Positions 1 through 5,995 of a stretch of 5,995 nt of DNA are shown piece by piece. This stretch comes from DATAYA01 sp036272815 (GTDB taxonomy: Bacteria > Pseudomonadota > Alphaproteobacteria > Acetobacterales > Acetobacteraceae). A program made the position numbers and the translations under genes. Below the pieces are notes generated by a model that did no database searches, was not told the DNA's origin, and saw only the letters and a list, made by a program, of their open reading frames with translations. How positions within the stretch are numbered: position 1 is the first letter of the stretch; the number at the start of each line of letters is the position of its first letter. The DNA lies in NCBI GenBank assembly GCA_036272815.1, contig DATAYA010000313.1, positions 1 through 5,995 of the forward strand. Direction: 5' to 3'.

Positions 1-14
1 ACTGACCGTTGGCT

Positions 15-423
15 TCAGGCGCCGCGCGGCGCCGTCGTGAAGAACCAGGGATGGCCGTCGAGGTCGCGGGCGGTATAGGTGCGGCCATAGGCTTCGTCAT
101 GCGGCGGCACGACGATCTCCGCCCCGGCTGCGCGCGCCCGGTCATGGTGGGCATCGACGTCGGCGAGATACACGAAAACGCCCTGGCTCGCCGCGTGCGT
201 CCCGGCACGCGGGCTCGTCATGCGCCGCTCGGCGCTGCCCTGTCCCATCATCACCGGCTGTCCGTTGAAGGTCATCTGCGTGCATGCCGCCATTCGGTGT
301 TGCCGTCCGCATCTGCTCGACGAAGCCGAAGGCGCGCGCGAGCCAGTCGAGGGCGGCCGCGACGTCGCTGTAGAAGATGTAGGGGATGATCGCGGTGGCA
401 ACGGTCGCGTCGCGTGCAGTCAT
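15..423 (-). pseudogene. VOC-family (glyoxalase/bleomycin-resistance-like, PhnB/YjdN-type) protein, frameshifted
   Basis: The protein is readable only by joining two frames. The N-terminal part starts at ATG 423-421 (MTARDATVAT...) and runs through AIIPYIFYSDVAAALDWLAR and AFGF to GGMHA near 277. The C-terminal part resumes one frame over with QMTFNGQPVMMGQG near 278, continues through GVFVYLADVDAHHDRARAAG and YGRTYTARDLDGHPWFF, and stops at TGA 17-15. The joined product is about 136 residues, the usual size for a single VOC domain pair (two beta-alpha-beta-beta-beta modules). Family members commonly carry an MHA(Q/E)M-like sequence at this junction, so loss of two bases (for example one CA from CACGCACAG) at 276-280 is the simplest explanation; a one-base insertion is also possible. 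As read, translation from 423 continues out of frame and stops at 142, giving a 93-residue protein with a scrambled C-terminus. VOC proteins act on small molecules (glyoxalase, dioxygenase, drug binding); no substrate can be named. A good ribosome-binding site is retained, so the break is either recent or a sequencing error. Confidence 0.8.
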
Positions 424-426
424 GAT

Positions 427-433
427 CCACCTC
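427..433 (-). promoter_or_regulatory. Ribosome-binding site of the VOC gene
   Basis: On the minus strand GAGGTGG lies just upstream of the ATG at 423, with six bases between GAGG and the start codon. This strong Shine-Dalgarno match fixes the VOC start at 423. It rules out the in-frame Met at 401 of the other frame, which has no VOC homology at its beginning. Confidence 0.6.
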
Positions 434-437
434 GCGG

Positions 438-468
438 AAAACGCGGCGGCTCTAGCTCCGCCGCCGCG
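438..468 (-). terminator. Predicted intrinsic terminator or attenuator
   Basis: Read on the minus strand, the 9-bp arm CGCGGCGGC (468-460) is perfectly complementary to GCCGCCGCG (450-442), with a 9-base loop. TTTT (441-438) follows directly. The loop contains the TAG stop codon (454-452) of the small membrane-protein gene, so the arms are partly coding. The T tract is short, so termination may be partial. It lies five bases before the VOC ribosome-binding site and would separate or attenuate VOC expression from the msrP transcript. The stem is visible directly; termination itself is inferred. Confidence 0.55.
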
Positions 469-772
469 ACCGCTGGTGCGGCGGCCGGGTGGTGAGGGTC
501 AGCGCCGCACCGGTGCAGATCAGCCCCAGCCCGGCCGGGATCAGCCAGACCGGGCGCAGCAGCATCGGCACCGCGATGGCGCTCCAGACCCAGGGCGAGA
601 GGTGGGCGATGATCCCGTCATGCGCTGCCTGGAGCGCATGGCCGTTGAGCGTGAACAGCGCCGCGCCGAGAGAGATGTCGGGTGCCACCAGCGTCGCCAG
701 CGCGAAGGCGCCGACGAGAAGCATCGCAGCCAGGACGGCGAACACCCGACCCCACATCACCCGGCCCCACAT
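452..772 (-). CDS. Small predicted membrane protein, translationally coupled to msrP
   Basis: I do not recognise this 106-residue protein. From ATG 772-770 it begins MWGRVMWGRVFAVLAAMLL. A hydrophobic helix covers about residues 10-30. A loop at 31-60 carries three histidines (H45, H51, H57). A second hydrophobic stretch covers about 61-93, interrupted by R73-P74, so it is either one helix (about 75-93) preceded by an interfacial segment or a long kinked one. The C-terminus is basic (RPPHQRSRRRS) and probably cytoplasmic. The ATG overlaps the msrP stop as TGATG, the classic arrangement for translational coupling, so it is probably made together with MsrP. MsrQ, the normal MsrP partner, is about 200 residues with six helices and a haem; this protein is half that size and I see no resemblance. 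An alternative start is the second Met (ATG 757-755), five codons in, created by a tandem duplication. A role in anchoring or feeding electrons to MsrP is only a guess. Confidence 0.72.
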   Translation of the reverse strand: MWGRVMWGRVFAVLAAMLLVGAFALATLVAPDISLGAALFTLNGHALQAAHDGIIAHLSPWVWSAIAVPMLLRPVWLIPAGLGLICTGAALTLTTRPPHQRSRRRS

Positions 773-775
773 CAC
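746..775 (-). repeat. 15-bp tandem duplication at the msrP stop / next-gene start junction
   Basis: Minus-strand GTGATGTGGGGCCGG (775-761) is followed immediately by GTGATGTGGGGTCGG (760-746), differing at one base. The 15-bp unit is a multiple of three, so the reading frame is preserved and the small protein begins with MWGRV twice. The first copy includes the msrP TGA stop and the overlapping ATG. The second copy supplies another in-frame ATG, preceded by TGGGG from the first copy at a spacing suitable for a weak Shine-Dalgarno site. Confidence 0.9.
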
Positions 776-1707
776 ATGAAGAGCTTCCGCGACTTCAGGC
801 TGGCGAAGGCCGGCCCAGCATAGAGCGGCGCCACCCATTCGCCATAGCCGTTGTAGATTTGCGTCGGCACCCGCTCCCCGGAGCCGATCAGCCGCTCGGT
901 GCGCTGGCTCCAGCGTGGGTGCGGCACCGCCGGGTTCACGTTGGCCCAGAAGCCGTATTCGTTCGGTGCAAGCGCCTGCCAGAAATTGAGCGGCTGCTTG
1001 GCTGCGAAGGTGATCCGATTGAGCGCCTTGGCCGACTTGAAGCCGTATTTCCAGGGCAGCAGCAGCCGGATCGGGCCGCCATCCTGCGGCGGCACCGGCT
1101 TGCCGTACATGCCGGTCGCGAGGAAGGCGAGATCGTTGTTCGCCTCCGCCATCGTGACCCCCTCGGTATAGGGCCACGGATACCAGACCTCCGACAGGCC
1201 CGGCATCACCTTGCGGTCCTCGATCGTGTGGAAGACGACGTATCTCGCGGCCGATGTCGGGCGGGCGAGCTTCACCAGGTCGGCGAGCGGAAAGCCGGTC
1301 CAGGGCACCGTCATCGCCCAGGCCTCGACGCAACGGTGCCGCAACACGCGGTCCTGGAGCTGCACCTGCTTGAGGAGGTCGGGCAGTGCTATGCTGAACG
1401 GCTTCTCGACCTCGCCGCCGATCGCGACCGACCAGGGGCTCTGCGGCAGCTTCTGCGCCGCGCGCCAGAGGTCCTTGTCGTCGCTGAACTCGTAATAGTT
1501 GTTGTAGGTGGTCGCGTTCTGCTCCGGCGTGATCGCGCGACCGGGCGGGTATTTGGTGTCGACGACCGGTGCCGCCGCGCGCGCCGCGATCGGCGCAAGC
1601 CCGACCGCAGCGGCTCCCGCGAGCGCACGCCGACGCCCGAGCACGAGAGGCTCCGGCGTCGCGTCCCGTTCCGGCAACTCCCAACCGCGTTGGCGGTGGA
1701 TGAACAT
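772..1707 (-). CDS. msrP: Protein-methionine-sulfoxide reductase catalytic subunit MsrP (YedY), Tat-exported molybdoenzyme
   Basis: The 311-residue product matches the MsrP family, which reduces methionine sulfoxide in periplasmic proteins using a molybdopterin cofactor of the sulfite-oxidase fold. The N-terminus has a twin-arginine signal: RRR at 25-27 in LGRRRALAG, a short hydrophobic stretch, then a likely cleavage site near ARA-AA (41-45). Family signatures follow in order: TYNNYYEF (67-74), PWSVAIGGEV (91-100), RCVEAWAMTVPW (125-136) with Cys126 as the presumed molybdenum ligand, GMYGKPVPPQDGGPIRLLLP (199-218), PWKYGFKS (218-225), NEYGFWANVNP (249-259), HPRWSQRTERLIGSG (263-277) and NGYGEWVAPLY (286-296). 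The length is close to that of the E. coli protein (334). The start at ATG 1707-1705 is chosen because it has a good ribosome-binding site and gives a short Tat signal; the open frame extends upstream to 2610, but that part is antisense to the SDR gene. It is the first gene of a minus-strand unit and its stop overlaps the next start. No msrQ gene lies next to it in the window. Confidence 0.95.
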   Translation of the reverse strand: MFIHRQRGWELPERDATPEPLVLGRRRALAGAAAVGLAPIAARAAAPVVDTKYPPGRAITPEQNATTYNNYYEFSDDKDLWRAAQKLPQSPWSVAIGGEVEKPFSIALPDLLKQVQLQDRVLRHRCVEAWAMTVPWTGFPLADLVKLARPTSAARYVVFHTIEDRKVMPGLSEVWYPWPYTEGVTMAEANNDLAFLATGMYGKPVPPQDGGPIRLLLPWKYGFKSAKALNRITFAAKQPLNFWQALAPNEYGFWANVNPAVPHPRWSQRTERLIGSGERVPTQIYNGYGEWVAPLYAGPAFASLKSRKLFM

Positions 1708-1714
1708 GGCACTG

Positions 1715-1722
1715 CCTCTCCC
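1715..1722 (-). promoter_or_regulatory. Ribosome-binding site of msrP
   Basis: Minus-strand GGGAGAGG lies seven bases upstream of ATG 1707-1705. This supports the start that gives a complete Tat signal peptide rather than any upstream start in the same open frame. Confidence 0.65.
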
Positions 1723-1864
1723 GATATGGTCCCCTGTCTTCGGCCCGGCCCGGGATGGGTTGCACTGTGACGAAAGACGCGGGCGAAGGAAAGACCGCGA
1801 CCGGCCACTCCTCGCCATAATATGAGCAAACTCCGTGCCCCTGCCCGCGGTTGCTTCCGCCAGC

Positions 1865-1872
1865 GGAGGAGG
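1865..1872 (+). promoter_or_regulatory. Strong ribosome-binding site of the SDR gene
   Basis: GGAGGAGG is followed by six bases and then ATG 1879-1881. This decides the start in favour of 1879 over the in-frame ATG at 1822, which has no Shine-Dalgarno sequence and would add 19 basic residues in front of the Rossmann fold. Part of the site can pair with CTTCCG (1854-1859) to form a 6-bp hairpin with a 4-base loop. Confidence 0.75.
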
Positions 1873-1878
1873 TTCGGC

Positions 1879-2661
1879 ATGGACATGAAGGGCAAGGTGG
1901 CGCTGGTAACCGGCGCCGGGTCGGGGATCGGCCGCGCGACGGCGGTGATGCTGGCCGGGGCCGGCGCGCGGGTCGGCGTGCTTACCCACAGCGAGGACGA
2001 GGCGCGGCAGGCCGCCGAGGAGATAAGGGGCCGCGGCGGCGAGGCCGTGGTGCTGGTCGCCGACGTCGCCGACGCGAGCCAGATGCAGGCGGCTGTGGAG
2101 AAGCTGGTCTCCAACTGCGGCCGGCTCGACCTCGTCCATGCCAATGCCGGGATCAACGGCGTCTGGGCGCCGATCGACGAGCTTGCCCCCGAGGAATGGG
2201 ACCGCACGATCAACACCAACCTGCGCGGGACGTATCTGACGCTGCATTTCGCGGTGCCGCACCTCAAGCGGGCGGGCGCGGGTGCCATCGTCATCACCGC
2301 CTCGATCAACGGCACCCGCAGCTTCGCCAGCGCCGGGGCCACCGCCTATTCGGCGACCAAGGCGGCGCAGGTGGCGATCATGCAGATGCAGGCCCTCGAA
2401 CTCGGCAAGCACCACATCCGCGTCAATGCGGTCTGTCCAGGGCGGATCGAGACCGAGATTTCCGATAACACCCAGCCGCGCCATACCGAGGAGGCCAAGT
2501 GGCCGGCCGAGTATCCGCAGGGCAAGATCCCGCTCACCGGGGACAAGCCCGGAAAGGCCGCCGACGTGGCGGCGCTGGTATGCTTCCTGCTGTCGGACAA
2601 GGCGAGGCACATCAGCGGGACGCCGGTGTGGATCGACGGGGCGCAGTCGTTGCTGGCGTGA
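1879..2661 (+). CDS. SDR-family NAD(P)-dependent oxidoreductase
   Basis: This is a complete 260-residue classical short-chain dehydrogenase/reductase, the usual length for the family; the substrate is unknown. It has the cofactor glycine motif TGAGSGIG (11-18), the adenine-ring Asp of the ADV motif (D62), NAG (89-91), the catalytic Asn of NTNLRG (N114), Ser142, and YSATK with Tyr157 and Lys161. It also has the CPG turn (186-188) after strand six and the C-terminal WIDGAQSL segment that resembles the usual V(D/T)GG end. The second strand ends in VLTHSED without the acidic residue typical of NAD users or a clear basic pair, so NAD versus NADP preference cannot be called. The Ser-Tyr gap is 15 residues instead of the common 12-13. 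The region SINGTRSF...ATAYSATKAAQ and the loop ETEISDNTQPRHTEEA resemble an uncharacterised SDR subgroup I recall from rhizobia and relatives. The protein is probably cytosolic. The gene is divergent from msrP and converges on dnaE with a three-base gap. Confidence 0.93.
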   Translation: MDMKGKVALVTGAGSGIGRATAVMLAGAGARVGVLTHSEDEARQAAEEIRGRGGEAVVLVADVADASQMQAAVEKLVSNCGRLDLVHANAGINGVWAPIDELAPEEWDRTINTNLRGTYLTLHFAVPHLKRAGAGAIVITASINGTRSFASAGATAYSATKAAQVAIMQMQALELGKHHIRVNAVCPGRIETEISDNTQPRHTEEAKWPAEYPQGKIPLTGDKPGKAADVAALVCFLLSDKARHISGTPVWIDGAQSLLA

Positions 2662-2664
2662 GGC

Positions 2665-5995
<3,331 letters not shown>

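Larger units (their letters stand above)
1708..1878. promoter_or_regulatory. Divergent intergenic region between msrP and the SDR gene
   Basis: These 171 bases separate two divergent start codons and must hold the promoters of both genes. The most AT-rich patch is at 1816-1830. It includes CATAAT (1816-1821, plus strand) and TATTAT (1822-1817, minus strand), either of which could be a -10 element, but neither has a convincing -35 partner at 16-18 bases. A TTGCAC at 1760-1765 lacks a matching -10. I see no clear operator palindrome. Promoter positions are unresolved. Confidence 0.4.

Noticed and set aside
1741..1755. GC-rich repeat around CCCGGG in the divergent region as an operator
   Set aside because: The palindromic core is only six bases in simple GC-rich sequence; nothing distinguishes it from background.
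682..1770. 362-residue open frame on the plus strand opposite msrP
   Set aside because: Arg/Pro-rich with no recognisable motif. Long antisense frames are expected in GC-rich DNA opposite a real gene.
1822..1878. Earlier ATG for the SDR gene, adding 19 residues
   Set aside because: No Shine-Dalgarno sequence before 1822, and the added residues are basic and outside the Rossmann fold; 1879 has GGAGGAGG at ideal spacing.
1708..2610. N-terminal extension of the msrP frame by about 300 residues up to 2610
   Set aside because: It runs antisense through the SDR gene, has low-complexity Arg/Gly/Ala-rich composition, and would bury the Tat signal. The good ribosome-binding site at 1715-1722 supports the start at 1707.

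Overview
This is a GC-rich chromosomal stretch, by eye about two-thirds G+C. It probably comes from an alphaproteobacterium, and the style of the DnaE and MsrP proteins suggests Rhodospirillales/Acetobacteraceae. That placement is inference from sequence style; no rRNA or other marker is present to confirm it.

Layout. Positions 15-1707 hold three genes on the minus strand, read right to left. First is msrP (772-1707), a Tat-exported molybdopterin enzyme that repairs oxidised methionines in periplasmic proteins. Next is a small predicted membrane protein of 106 residues (452-772) whose start codon overlaps the msrP stop codon. Last is a VOC/glyoxalase-like gene (15-423) broken by a frameshift near 276-280. 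A GC-rich hairpin followed by four T's (438-468) lies across the stop codon of the membrane-protein gene and probably ends or weakens transcription before the VOC gene. A 171-bp divergent intergenic region (1708-1878) separates msrP from a plus-strand SDR oxidoreductase gene (1879-2661). The SDR gene converges on dnaE with a 3-bp gap. dnaE (2665 to the window edge, minus strand) encodes the replicative DNA polymerase III alpha subunit and lacks only its first few dozen codons, which lie beyond position 5995.

How the genes work together. msrP and the small membrane-protein gene are translationally coupled and probably act together. The usual partner of MsrP is the haem membrane protein MsrQ, but the coupled protein here does not look like MsrQ in size or sequence. 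This is the most interesting lead in the window. The SDR gene and dnaE have no evident functional link to each other or to msrP.

Overall the window is mostly ordinary housekeeping sequence. I see no CRISPR array, tRNA, rRNA, insertion sequence, phage or toxin-antitoxin signature. No stretch longer than 300 bases lacks a gene.
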